Shown: piece by piece, positions 1 through 8,818 of the stretch | Layout: each line of letters starts with the position of its first letter | Position numbering within the stretch: position 1 is the first letter of the stretch | Assembly (NCBI GenBank): GCA_964342485.1 | Contig: CAYFFO010000015.1 | Coordinates: 1-47,314 of the forward strand | Reading direction: 5' to 3' | Source of the DNA: CAYFFO01 sp964342485 | GTDB lineage: Bacteria; Chloroflexota; Dehalococcoidia; Lucifugimonadales; CAJWER01 | Length of the DNA stretch: 47,314 nucleotides | Position numbers and translations under genes: made by a program | The notes under the pieces: generated by a model | What the model saw: only the letters and a program-made list of their open reading frames with translations | Database searches by the model: none | What the model was told of the DNA's origin: nothing

Positions 1-657
1 ACGGGCGTGGCTAACGTAAAAAGCACCGTCAAACGGAGCCAGTGCCTCGGCAAGAGCAGCAATTTCATCAGTATCACCATACATCGAAGGGGCTAAAGTT
101 AGACCGGTAGACAAACTAAATGCTCCCTGCTCAATTGATTCAGATACTAGGTGTTGCATTTTCTTTAATTCTTCAGGTGTAGGCCTGCGATCCTCCAACA
201 AGCCGACTGCAGCCCTGATAGCATGGTGTCCTACCTGTGGTGCGACATTAATACCAATTTTGTTTGACTCTAATGTCTCGGCCCATCCGTCAAGACTTGT
301 CCACATCCATGGATATCTAGAGGACATATATGAATTTTCAGCACCTTCAGGTCCTGAGACACCGTTAGGGTAAGGAGAAAATCCACAGTTGCCAACCACT
401 TCTGTAGTAATACCCTGGTAAGCCTTACTCTCACCCAGGGGATCATCTAGTAGGGTCACATCAGAATGAGAATGCATGTCAATAAATCCAGGGGAGACTA
501 CAAGGCCTGTGCCATCAATAACCGTTCCTGCTTCGGCTTCTTCAAGTGATCCTATTGCAGAAATCTTTCCGTCGGTTATTCCAAGGTCCGATTTGTAACG
601 AAGTCCGCCTGTACCGTCAATAATCGTTCCGTTTTTAATCAGTATGTCGAATCCCAT
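1..657 (-). CDS. N-acyl-D-amino-acid deacylase (D-aminoacylase), partial at left edge
   Basis: Translating the minus strand from the ATG at 657 gives 219 codons open to the window edge, so the C-terminal part is missing. The protein is a metal-dependent amidohydrolase of the D-aminoacylase type, which removes acyl groups from N-acyl-D-amino acids. Visible marks are the N-terminal beta-sandwich start (DILIKNGTIIDGTG), the metal motif IDMHSHSD (H62, H64) and VVGNCGFSP, whose Cys91 matches the zinc-ligand cysteine of D-aminoacylases. The visible end reads FYVSHAR, close to the conserved strand carrying the next ligand. A GGGAGG ribosome binding site sits about 5 bases upstream of the ATG. Exact substrate is not readable from sequence; dihydropyrimidinase-like amidohydrolases are the main alternative, but the Cys argues against them. 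Confidence 0.85.
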   Translation of the reverse strand, partial: MGFDILIKNGTIIDGTGGLRYKSDLGITDGKISAIGSLEEAEAGTVIDGTGLVVSPGFIDMHSHSDVTLLDDPLGESKAYQGITTEVVGNCGFSPYPNGVSGPEGAENSYMSSRYPWMWTSLDGWAETLESNKIGINVAPQVGHHAIRAAVGLLEDRRPTPEELKKMQHLVSESIEQGAFSLSTGLTLAPSMYGDTDEIAALAEALAPFDGAFYVSHAR

Positions 658-795
658 AAATCCCTCCCGAAAAATATGTACATGATATTTGAAGATAACA
701 GGCAACAAGATTACCATAACTATGGACCGACTCAACTCCAAGTAAGAAGCAGGGTATCACTCACTTCTAAGAAAATTAATTCTGGATAAACATAT

Positions 796-1401
796 TTGAA
801 TACAGACAACCAAGATCGTACGGTAGATTCTAAAATAGAACTCCCCTCTCTAAATGCTTTTCGTGCCATAACCTTTGCTATAAAAAACAGTTTCGATTTT
901 AAGGGAAGAGCCCGAAGATCAGAATACTGGTGGTTTATTTTATTTGGGTTAGTCGCAATCAGTTCAATCATCTGGACTTCTAATAAATGGACATTACCGA
1001 CTTTCATTACCCTCTCTATAACCATCCTTATCCTGTTACCTATAATTTCTGTTTCTTCCAGGCGTCTCCACGACATCGGTAAATCTGGATGGCTTCAGGC
1101 AATTTTCTGGTTCATGTGGATTTTAGTTTTAGTACTTGTAATTATAATGATCGCCTCATTTGGCGTCGGTATGATGGTTGGTTTAAATTTCTTTACCAAT
1201 ATTTTCAACGACATAGAAGGAAGGCCAACTTTAAACACAAACTTTAATCAAAATGTTCAGTACGCAGTGTTGATCGGAAGTTTTATAGCAAGTGTAATCA
1301 CCTTTATGGGAGCTTTCACTATAATTTTGGCTTTATGTAAGTGGCTTAGCAGGAAAGGTGATTCTGGAGACAACAAATATGGGCCAGATCCGCGTCTATA
1401 A
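796..1401 (+). CDS. DUF805 family integral membrane protein
   Basis: This 201-residue protein carries both hallmarks of DUF805. FKGRARRSEYWWF (residues 35-47) precedes the first membrane helix, and SSRRLHDIGKSGW (87-99) is the family's RRLHD.GKSGW signature. About four hydrophobic helices follow (roughly 47-60, 68-86, 100-125 and 160-185), so it lies in the cytoplasmic membrane. DUF805 proteins have no firm biochemical role. The start is a TTG at 796, with no upstream in-frame alternative in the short gap to the divergent deacylase gene. It stands alone, about 90 bases before the first LFIDD gene. Confidence 0.85.
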   Translation: MNTDNQDRTVDSKIELPSLNAFRAITFAIKNSFDFKGRARRSEYWWFILFGLVAISSIIWTSNKWTLPTFITLSITILILLPIISVSSRRLHDIGKSGWLQAIFWFMWILVLVLVIIMIASFGVGMMVGLNFFTNIFNDIEGRPTLNTNFNQNVQYAVLIGSFIASVITFMGAFTIILALCKWLSRKGDSGDNKYGPDPRL

Positions 1402-1492
1402 GTTAAGTAATTATATTTGATTCGCTTTCCTTACCCATAAGTGGCATACTTTCCGTAAATTAACGAGTCCATTTGAAAGCAAGGTAATTAAT

Positions 1493-3004
1493 ATGACAAA
1501 CCAGCTAATCGACCCAAAAAGCCACAAACAGCTTTTTATAGATGATCACGCGATTGAACGAACATTTGCGATAAAGAAAAACATGCATAAGCCATCACGT
1601 AAAGGAGCAGTGCTGAAAGCAGACCAGGGTATTGGACAGGTCAGGGTCGCATCCTGGTCACCTCCACTATGGAATGGTGAACAAGACCTTTGGGAATGGT
1701 GGTACAACGGGCATTACGGAGAAAGCGACGCATATCGAAACCATTATGCAACATCAAAAGACGGCATAAACTGGGATCGCCCTGCACTGGGAAGGTATGA
1801 ATGGCAGGGCTCCAATCAAAATAATATAGCACTTGACCCAAGTAAGATGGGTCTGTATCACATACTGCGCGATGAAAAAGATCCTGACCCAGACCGTAGA
1901 TATAAGGGCTTATTTAACGCCAGGGATAGGTATATCGGTGTATCACCTGATGGATTTGAGTGGAATATGCTGGATGTAAAACCGATACCAAGTGCTGATA
2001 CTTCAAAGTTATTTTACGATCCATACAACGAACAATTTGTTGCAACCGTTAAACAGTCTACTAGCAGGGGACGATCAATATGGGTAACAACAAGTAAAGA
2101 TTTTGTTACTTTCACTGAACCAAAACTTGTAATGTATTCAGATGATGAAGACTGGGAAAACTGTAGACAAAGGATACGTGAAATTGTAGAAAATCCTGCT
2201 TATTTCACTCCACCTGTAGTGGATGATGAAGATTACATGGCAGAAGTCTACCTGATGCCCGTAATGCCATATGAAGGGATGTACATCGGATTCCCAAACC
2301 TGGTTAATTTCTTTGGAGCGATCCCTGCACCTCGAACAAATTACACACGTATTAACCAGCCAGAACTAGCAATATCACGAGACCTTTATACATGGGAAAG
2401 AGCTTGTAATCGAGAGGTTTTCCTTGGAATTGCTCCATGGGACGGTATGACTTATGACACAAGCCAGATATCAATCTGTGGAGCTCCTATAGTAAGAGAT
2501 GACGAGATATGGATTTACTATAACGGTTATCGTATGCCCGGGTATAAGGATCTGTTTGAGACATATAATCGTAATAAAGAACTTTTCAGATTAGACGTGG
2601 ACCCATCTGTCTTCCAGGATATAGGTGCGATGAACCTTGCCACTCTACGTTTAGACGGTTTCGTATCCCTGGATGCCGAAGAAGTTGGCAGAGTGATAAC
2701 TAAACCATTCATGCTGAATGGCGAAGACCTTTACGTTAATGTCGACGCAAAATGGGGAGACATCAGGGTAGAACTCGTCCATGTCGACCCTCCAGGGCCT
2801 TCAGTTCCTCCTGCTCATCCTGGAGAACCAGACACGCTCCGGGCTTTACCAGGCTATGGAAGAGTGGAAGCTGTACCAGTATCAGGAGATCATGTCAGGG
2901 TAAAACTCAAATGGGAGGGCAGTCCTAATCTGAACTCAGATAAGCCAGTCAGAGCGCGATTTATATTAAACCAAGCCCGACTCTATTCTTTCTGGCTGGA
3001 ATAG
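1493..3004 (+). CDS. LFIDD-family predicted beta-propeller glycosidase-like protein, copy 1
   Basis: This 503-residue protein is the first of five paralogs in the window. The shared plan is an N-terminal QLFIDDHAIE motif (LFIDD at 14-18), then repeated SxDGxxW blade motifs (SKDGINW, SPDGFEW), a DPDPDRRYK motif, LRLDGFVSL, TKP, and a C-terminal beta-rich module ending in LYSFWLE. A propeller followed by a beta-sandwich is the architecture of GH32/GH43-type glycosidases. The classical GH32 catalytic motifs (WMNDPNG, EC) are not seen, so glycosidase activity is inference. There is no signal peptide, so it is probably cytoplasmic. Copy 1 is the most divergent of the five and lies next to the YHS-pirin pair rather than in the 14-24 kb cluster. 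Confidence 0.6.
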   Translation: MTNQLIDPKSHKQLFIDDHAIERTFAIKKNMHKPSRKGAVLKADQGIGQVRVASWSPPLWNGEQDLWEWWYNGHYGESDAYRNHYATSKDGINWDRPALGRYEWQGSNQNNIALDPSKMGLYHILRDEKDPDPDRRYKGLFNARDRYIGVSPDGFEWNMLDVKPIPSADTSKLFYDPYNEQFVATVKQSTSRGRSIWVTTSKDFVTFTEPKLVMYSDDEDWENCRQRIREIVENPAYFTPPVVDDEDYMAEVYLMPVMPYEGMYIGFPNLVNFFGAIPAPRTNYTRINQPELAISRDLYTWERACNREVFLGIAPWDGMTYDTSQISICGAPIVRDDEIWIYYNGYRMPGYKDLFETYNRNKELFRLDVDPSVFQDIGAMNLATLRLDGFVSLDAEEVGRVITKPFMLNGEDLYVNVDAKWGDIRVELVHVDPPGPSVPPAHPGEPDTLRALPGYGRVEAVPVSGDHVRVKLKWEGSPNLNSDKPVRARFILNQARLYSFWLE

Positions 3005-3042
3005 CAAGATCGTCGGTATACTAAAATAAATGGAATACATCA

Positions 3043-3246
3043 ATGAAATTACCATTCTTTAATAAAAAACAAGTTGAAAGTGCTAAAGACCCTGTATGTC
3101 ATATGGATGTAAATACTGATAAACCGGCAGGTGGAACGTGGGAATTTAATGGAACCACATACTACTTCTGCGGGCCAGGTTGTAACAAAGCTTTTCAGAA
3201 AGAAGCCGAAGCATATCTTTCTGGAGAAAAAAGAATAGACATGTAG
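3043..3246 (+). CDS. YHS domain protein
   Basis: A 67-residue protein that is almost entirely a YHS domain: DPVCHMDV near the N terminus, then YYFCGPGCNKAFQKEAEAYL. YHS domains are small metal-binding modules named for their Tyr-His-Ser motif; they are often found near copper or heavy-metal transporters. Here the serine position is replaced by a Cys-x-x-x-Cys arrangement (CGPGC), giving three cysteines that could bind a metal or a cluster. It ends 8 bases before the pirin gene, so the two are likely co-transcribed. Confidence 0.8.
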   Translation: MKLPFFNKKQVESAKDPVCHMDVNTDKPAGGTWEFNGTTYYFCGPGCNKAFQKEAEAYLSGEKRIDM

Positions 3247-3254
3247 TTCTATCT

Positions 3255-4217
3255 ATGCCTGCAGTAACAACAGAAAACATAGAGTCACTAGATCGAATTG
3301 AAAAACCCGATGATTCCATGTCTGCCAGGATCGTGGTAAAAACCGTCACTGCCCCGTCCGGTTTAGAAGGTGAAGGATTTCCTGTAAAACGTGCCCTGTC
3401 ACTTCTCGGCCTGGAAAGTATAGATCCGTTCATTATGATGGACCAAATGGGCGAAGTAGAGTATGAGGTTGGAGAAGCAAAAGGTACACCTTGGCATCCT
3501 CACCGTGGGTTCGAGACAGTAACTTACCTTATCGACGGAACATTTAAACACCGCGATTCTAATGGTGGCGGTGGCATCATTGGGGACGGAGATACACAGT
3601 GGATGACTGCCGGGGCCGGAATTCTTCACATTGAAGCCCCCACAGAAGAAGCAGTTTTAAAAGGAGGCCTGTTTCATGGAATCCAGGTTTGGGTTAACCT
3701 GCCTGCATCGCAAAAACTGTCTCCTCCAAGATACCAGGACATCCCTGGTAAAAAACTAGGATTGCTAGCATCACATGATGGTAGCTCTCTAATAAGAGTA
3801 ATTGCAGGAAAAATAGGAAACCAAACTGGACCCGGTATTACTCATACTCCTATCTCTCTGGTCCACGCGAGTATAAGCCCAGGAACATCTTTATCAATTG
3901 GATGGCAGCCCGATTTCAACGCAATCGGATACGTATTGGCTGGAAACGGCTATGCAGGGGAAGAAAATATTACTGTCAATACTGGGCAAGCTATTGAATT
4001 TGGACAAGGTGATTTTATTCATATGACTGCCAGCCAGGTTCAGGATAGTCGATCAGATGCTCTTGAATTAATTCTGCTTGGAGGTAAACCTATCAGGGAA
4101 CCTGTTTCATGGTATGGACCTTTTGTGATGAACACCCAACAGGAGTTAATGCAAGCTTTTCAAGATTATCAGCGGGGAAACCTTGGAACTATTCCCGCCA
4201 AAAATATTCTCCCTTGA
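3255..4217 (+). CDS. Pirin family protein (bicupin)
   Basis: This 320-residue protein is a full-length pirin, an iron-binding bicupin. All four metal ligands of human pirin have equivalents in the N-terminal cupin: H81 and H83 in WHPHRGFETVTY, and H125 and E127 in ILHIEAP. The second cupin follows from about residue 180. Some pirins, such as E. coli YhhW, oxidise quercetin, and others act as redox-linked regulators; the sequence does not decide between these. The ATG lies 8 bases after the YHS stop codon, suggesting one transcript. The N-terminal 25 residues before ARIVVKTVTAP look unconserved, so a later start is possible. Confidence 0.88.
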   Translation: MPAVTTENIESLDRIEKPDDSMSARIVVKTVTAPSGLEGEGFPVKRALSLLGLESIDPFIMMDQMGEVEYEVGEAKGTPWHPHRGFETVTYLIDGTFKHRDSNGGGGIIGDGDTQWMTAGAGILHIEAPTEEAVLKGGLFHGIQVWVNLPASQKLSPPRYQDIPGKKLGLLASHDGSSLIRVIAGKIGNQTGPGITHTPISLVHASISPGTSLSIGWQPDFNAIGYVLAGNGYAGEENITVNTGQAIEFGQGDFIHMTASQVQDSRSDALELILLGGKPIREPVSWYGPFVMNTQQELMQAFQDYQRGNLGTIPAKNILP

Positions 4218-4240
4218 AAAACTCATTATTCAAGAAAACT

Positions 4241-5371
4241 TTAAACTCTGTCAGCATGGAACTGGTAAAAATCAACTGGGAATAGTTGAGGTGCAAACCC
4301 TTGAAACTGTTCAGGCCCAAACACCAGCTTGACTACTTCATGATCTGTAAGGATAAGTTCGTTGGTTCCGTGACTAACCCTCCAACTCATATCATTTTTT
4401 TCCAGGTTGATAACATCATCAAGTCCTAGAGTTTTAAATAATTTATAAGGATCCAATATTTTTATCATGCCTATATATCCAAGAGAATTTGGAATCCCAC
4501 GTTCAAGCAGCATATTGGAAAGTCCGTGATTTAAATACGGCGTAGTTACACTAAGTTCAGTTGTGGGACGCTCTCTTCCAGAACGTGTTGAAGTTGAAAT
4601 TGAAAGATCATCTATAATCCCAAAAATTCCACGAATTAATGAACAAACATCTTCATTTCTACCGCCATACTCTATTATCTGGGGATTTTGTGAGTGACCT
4701 AAAGCGCAATAAGCTACTATGCGATCACCTCGTCTCGCTATAAACACTCGTCCAAGTCGCCTTTCAATCAATAGCTCAAATAACCTGCTGGTTCGAGATG
4801 CCCTTAATGGTTGTTGCTGATTTAATTCCATCAATTCTGCCAGATATGGTTTCCAATCCTCCTCGATATCGAGTCCTGTACGATCCGGAAGATAAGATAT
4901 GTTTCCCCTGTCTAGTGTGAATGTTCTCTGTCCACCAGCAAGTTCCCAACCAGATTTTCTGTAATAATCTGGGATCATCGTGCTCAAAAGAGCAATTTCA
5001 TTTCCTATACTTTCCATTTTTCTATGAGCATCATCTAAGACAAGACCTCCTAGACCGGAACGGCGGAATTCTGGATGTGTAACAAAACAGTTAATTCCTC
5101 CCACAGATATATTTCCTCTAGAAGTCTTTACATCTGAACTGTATATAGCAACCGAGGATACGGGCTTACCATTAATAGAAATCAACCTTATATTCTCTGC
5201 ATTTTCGTGATTATAAACATGTGGATATAGGTATCCAATATTTGGCCATCCACTCTTATAATCTGGATGTGTTTCAATCACCCGCATTACGAGATTACAA
5301 AGGTCAATAACACCAGACAGATCGTATTGACCACATGCTCTTGGGCCGTCAAAATTTATTTCTTTATTCAT
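4241..5371 (-). CDS. Two-domain GNAT N-acetyltransferase (Eis-like)
   Basis: About 376 residues. The N-terminal part is a GNAT acetyltransferase with the acetyl-CoA pyrophosphate loop RRSGLGG (103-109) after the strand INCFVTHPEF, and the C-terminal GNAT motif YYRKSGWE (137-143). The remaining 230 residues resemble the second GNAT-like and tail domains of Eis-type enzymes, which run to about 400 residues. Substrate is unknown. ATG 5371 is chosen here; a TTG at 5386 would add five residues, and neither has a convincing ribosome binding site. The gene converges with the pirin gene, leaving 23 bases between stops, and diverges from the M19 gene. Confidence 0.75.
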   Translation of the reverse strand: MNKEINFDGPRACGQYDLSGVIDLCNLVMRVIETHPDYKSGWPNIGYLYPHVYNHENAENIRLISINGKPVSSVAIYSSDVKTSRGNISVGGINCFVTHPEFRRSGLGGLVLDDAHRKMESIGNEIALLSTMIPDYYRKSGWELAGGQRTFTLDRGNISYLPDRTGLDIEEDWKPYLAELMELNQQQPLRASRTSRLFELLIERRLGRVFIARRGDRIVAYCALGHSQNPQIIEYGGRNEDVCSLIRGIFGIIDDLSISTSTRSGRERPTTELSVTTPYLNHGLSNMLLERGIPNSLGYIGMIKILDPYKLFKTLGLDDVINLEKNDMSWRVSHGTNELILTDHEVVKLVFGPEQFQGFAPQLFPVDFYQFHADRV

Positions 5372-5483
5372 TAAATTGCAACTCAATTCCCCGATGAAAC
5401 ATTTATTTAGATCTAATAAAAACAGTAAATAGATTGTACTCCAATTTATATTGCGTAAAACATTTATTCATACTGATAATCTA

Positions 5484-5514
5484 TTGACTTCCCAAAAATG
5501 CGTGGGAATATCTT
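5484..5514 (+). promoter_or_regulatory. Candidate promoter with inverted repeat upstream of the M19 gene
   Basis: TTGACT at 5484-5489 and TATCTT at 5509-5514 look like -35 and -10 boxes, though the 19-base spacer is long. The spacer holds a perfect 6-base inverted repeat, TTCCCA-N8-TGGGAA (5489-5508), which could be an operator for a dimeric regulator. It lies about 50 bases before the ATG at 5563. Confidence 0.4.
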
Positions 5515-5562
5515 TACTAACTATTCTAAAGATAAAGATCTTGTTTATGAGGTAAATACAAC

Positions 5563-6663
5563 ATGTTGATTATAGATGGTGATTATCCAATGGCCGGTGG
5601 AGCTATTCGATCTCAGCGGGATTTAACAATACCAATTCAAGAAGCGCGAAACGCATCTCCTAATTTTCCTGCAACACCTGGACGTCCAGATTCCTGGATT
5701 ATGTCTACCATCCCAGAAATGAGAAAGGCTAATGTTGCAGCAGCCGTTGTCAAAGTCCTTGCTTGTATTCTTCGTGAAAGTGATCCTCATGGCGACGTGC
5801 GAACAGACGAATTATCATATGCAACGGCACAGGGACAGCTAGCATACTATAAAATTCTAGAACAAAAAGGTTATGCTCGTATTTTAGACACTCAAGAAAG
5901 TTTCAGCCAGCACATGAAGACATGGTCTGAAACAAAACTTAAAGACGATCTGCCAGTAGGTTTTATTCTTGGAATGGAAGGTGCTGACCCTATACTTTGG
6001 CCCAAACAAGTTCACGAATGGTATCAACTAGGCCTAAGAGTAATAAGTCTTTCACATTATGGTGTAAGTAGATACTCTCATGGCACAGGTACAGGCACAG
6101 AAGGTGGTCTGGAGGGCGATGCAATTGGCCTGTTGAAGGAAATGGATTCCTTGGGAATCATTCTGGACGTATCTCATACTTCTGATGAATCGGTCAGACA
6201 AGAACTTGATAATTTTTCCGGCCCTGTAATATCCACCCATCAAAACTGCCGTGCTGTAACACCTGGAGAACGTCAAATACCTGATGAACTTCTTAAACAA
6301 ATAATAGATAGAGGTGCAGTGATAGGACATTCTATGGATACTTGGATGATTTACAAGGAAGGAGTCGACTGGGCAAATATACCCCCCAGGCGTGATGTAT
6401 TTGGAGTAGAAGAAGTAACACTGGAAGACTACTGTGATCATATAGATCATGTCAGTCAAATTGCCGGTAACACATTACATTCAGCTATTGGAGGCGATAC
6501 TGATGGACAGGGAGGATCAGACGGAGCACCATATGAAATAGACACTGTCAGTGACTATCAAAAAGTCGCAGACATACTCGATAAAAGAGGCTATAGCCAA
6601 GAAGATATCGAGAACGTAATGTATAAAAACTGGCAACGTTTTTTTGAAAAATGGTTACCATAA
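5563..6663 (+). CDS. Membrane dipeptidase-like protein (peptidase family M19) with altered metal site
   Basis: The 366-residue protein follows the M19 (renal dipeptidase) plan: a TIM barrel with GMEGADP (bridging Glu139), LDVSHTSDESV (H205), ISTHQNCRAV (H226, R230) and IGGDTDG near the C terminus. These keep most of the binuclear zinc and substrate residues. The first element, normally DxHxD right after the start, reads DGDYP (residues 5-9), so the His-x-Asp pair is replaced by Asp-x-Pro. The barrel may therefore bind only one metal or use a different ligand set. M19 enzymes hydrolyse dipeptides, including D-amino-acid-containing ones, which fits the D-aminoacylase at the left edge. No signal peptide is present. 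Confidence 0.82.
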   Translation: MLIIDGDYPMAGGAIRSQRDLTIPIQEARNASPNFPATPGRPDSWIMSTIPEMRKANVAAAVVKVLACILRESDPHGDVRTDELSYATAQGQLAYYKILEQKGYARILDTQESFSQHMKTWSETKLKDDLPVGFILGMEGADPILWPKQVHEWYQLGLRVISLSHYGVSRYSHGTGTGTEGGLEGDAIGLLKEMDSLGIILDVSHTSDESVRQELDNFSGPVISTHQNCRAVTPGERQIPDELLKQIIDRGAVIGHSMDTWMIYKEGVDWANIPPRRDVFGVEEVTLEDYCDHIDHVSQIAGNTLHSAIGGDTDGQGGSDGAPYEIDTVSDYQKVADILDKRGYSQEDIENVMYKNWQRFFEKWLP

Positions 6664-6742
6664 CTTTTCTACTTAATAAAGGCAGCCGATCATCTATACT
6701 ATTCTGCCAATTATTTAGTTAGTTTGTTGATAAAAAAATCAT

Positions 6743-8071
6743 CTAGTTTAAATCAGACAACCTGTTTAAACCCGTAAGGCTGGGACAAATCTCGTCTATT
6801 TTTACAACCTGGCCACTCAAAAATGACTGGTTTGCTGCAGCACCAACCAAAACAGAAGCAGCTCCCTGCTGATGTCCTGCGTCCCTGGAAAATGGATCCG
6901 GACCAATATTTCTCGCAAATATCTGTCTCTGAAGTAATATATCTCCTCCGCCATGCCCACCGGACAAAGCATCTATAGGAATCTGATAAGGCTTATCGAA
7001 CAATGGATAAAGCACTAATTCGGGCTGCCATTGATCACTGTTTCCTTTATTTTTACCACTTCCTGCCACAATATTTGGGGAATGGTTCTCTTCGTATTCT
7101 ATTCTTCCCTTTGTTCCATTAAATGCAATCCTGAAACCTTCACGAGGCAAGAAAGCATTCAATGAATATGTAAGTACAGTTCCTGTTTTGTACTTAACAA
7201 GTAAACTCATTGAATCTTCAATTGTTATTCCATCGCTAAAAACATTCATGTCCCTTATATAGCCGTCATATTTCTCATTATCAACATAAATCTGTCTAAG
7301 AAGTTCATTATTTTTTATATCTATTGCGAAAGGGTCTTCGGCAGTATTATTACCCATATACCTATCATAACTCACAGTTTCTCCTCTTAATTCAGCATTT
7401 TTTTTACCATAAAATGCCAGATTCCCTATTCCATACACACTTTCAGGTACAGAATTAATCCACCAGTTAACAAGATCAAAGTGATGGGTAGCTTTATGTA
7501 CTATTAGACCTCCTGATTTATTTTTTTCACGATGCCAACGACGAAAATAATCAGCGCCATGGCTAGTATTAAGCCAATATTCCATGTCAACATGCAGTAT
7601 TTCCCCAATTGTGCCTTTCTGAATAACTTCCCTCACTTTTGTAGCTCCAGGTGACCATCTGTAATTAAAGGCCACTCGTAAATTCTTACCAGTATTTTCA
7701 ATAGTATCCATGATCGCATTGCACTTGGCTGCATCGATAGTCATAGGCTTTTCAGTAACAACGTCACAACCTAATTCCATAGCCCTGATAATGTATTTAT
7801 GATGAAAAGCATCGACGGTAGTAACTATAACTACGTCAGGCCTTGTCTCTTCTATCAAACGATCGAAATCATCGGAGTGATATACCCTAAAATCCTGATA
7901 TCCATATTCAGCAATTATTCTAGACTGATGGTATTCAAGACGTCCTTGATTAGGGTCAGCTATAGCTACTAATTCACTTTCTTTTTCATAGTCAGAAAGT
8001 ATAGGATCTAAAAACATTCTGCAACGCGAACCAGCACCAACTAAGGCATACCTAATATTGACATTATTCAT
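6743..8071 (-). CDS. Gfo/Idh/MocA family NAD(P)-dependent oxidoreductase
   Basis: About 442 residues. The N terminus is a Rossmann fold with VGAGSR (11-16), followed by the family signature TEKPM (EKP at 107-109) carrying the catalytic lysine. The C-terminal domain has the HKATHHFDLVNWW motif typical of sugar-acting members. These enzymes oxidise or reduce sugars, inositols or their derivatives with NAD(P). The start at ATG 8071 is chosen because it has AAAGGA about 8 bases upstream and places the Rossmann strand near the N terminus; a TTG at 8104 would add 11 residues. It is the first of three such genes in the window, and the longest. Confidence 0.88.
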   Translation of the reverse strand: MNNVNIRYALVGAGSRCRMFLDPILSDYEKESELVAIADPNQGRLEYHQSRIIAEYGYQDFRVYHSDDFDRLIEETRPDVVIVTTVDAFHHKYIIRAMELGCDVVTEKPMTIDAAKCNAIMDTIENTGKNLRVAFNYRWSPGATKVREVIQKGTIGEILHVDMEYWLNTSHGADYFRRWHREKNKSGGLIVHKATHHFDLVNWWINSVPESVYGIGNLAFYGKKNAELRGETVSYDRYMGNNTAEDPFAIDIKNNELLRQIYVDNEKYDGYIRDMNVFSDGITIEDSMSLLVKYKTGTVLTYSLNAFLPREGFRIAFNGTKGRIEYEENHSPNIVAGSGKNKGNSDQWQPELVLYPLFDKPYQIPIDALSGGHGGGDILLQRQIFARNIGPDPFSRDAGHQQGAASVLVGAAANQSFLSGQVVKIDEICPSLTGLNRLSDLN

Positions 8072-8241
8072 CCATTTATCCTTTATAAAAAACCGGTAAT
8101 CCAAAAATAATCTGTTAAGTCAGTTACGTAGAATAGATAACCATTTTAGTGTTAAAAGCGTTATTATTAAATAGGGCTAGTATATAAATATTCTGAATCT
8201 AATATCACTGATCCTAACCAAGATAACATGGAAGACAATAT

Positions 8242-8790
8242 ATGTCGGGAACAATAACTTTTCTTACCATAAATATAATAGGCGGAATAGCAGTATTAGG
8301 TGGTTATGCTGTTTGTTTGTATTTCTTTCCGGACCAACGTGAGACGCTGTGGGGTGGTGTGCAAAATGGACTGCAATCTATTTTTACTGTATCGATGCTA
8401 TTAGCTGCTACAGGATATTTAGCCTTTTCGTACGGCATAATGTTTAAATCCAGTCCTGAAGAATTCTCATCAAAATTATTCGCCTCAAGATATAGCATTT
8501 CTATACTGTGTCTGATTTTTCTAATTTCAGCTTCAATCTGGATGCCAGCAACAATTGCCTATTTGAAAACAAACAACTCGATCTGGTGGATACTAAGCGT
8601 TACATCCTTATGGATAACTGCAATTTCACTATTTATAGCTACAACTATACTAATCACTAACCCTCTTGCAATACCTTCCTCTTTTTATAGAGTACTAGCT
8701 ATATCTGGCATCTCCTACATCACCTTTCATTGCCTCGTATTGGATGCCATAATTTGGGTGACACGATTTCATTTACCTTTAAGAAACTAA
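8242..8790 (+). CDS. Hypothetical membrane protein, first gene of the lipid operon
   Basis: A 182-residue protein not recognised as any named family. It has about five hydrophobic segments (roughly residues 4-27, 45-68, 82-105, 113-137 and 148-175), so it should be an integral membrane protein. It begins an apparent operon: 28 bases separate it from the diiron desaturase-like gene, and all six genes to 14201 run in the same direction with tiny gaps or overlaps. A helper role in handling lipid substrates or electron transfer at the membrane would fit, but nothing in the sequence proves it. Confidence 0.6.
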   Translation: MSGTITFLTINIIGGIAVLGGYAVCLYFFPDQRETLWGGVQNGLQSIFTVSMLLAATGYLAFSYGIMFKSSPEEFSSKLFASRYSISILCLIFLISASIWMPATIAYLKTNNSIWWILSVTSLWITAISLFIATTILITNPLAIPSSFYRVLAISGISYITFHCLVLDAIIWVTRFHLPLRN

Positions 8791-8818
8791 CAAAATTTAA
8801 CAGGATTAAACACGAATA

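Noticed and set aside
1493..3004. Assignment of the LFIDD proteins to GH32
   Set aside because: The WMNDPNG and EC catalytic motifs are not present; only the overall architecture is similar.
6052..6459. 135-codon open frame on the minus strand
   Set aside because: It is antisense to the conserved M19 core, with a Cys/Tyr-rich composition typical of a shadow frame.
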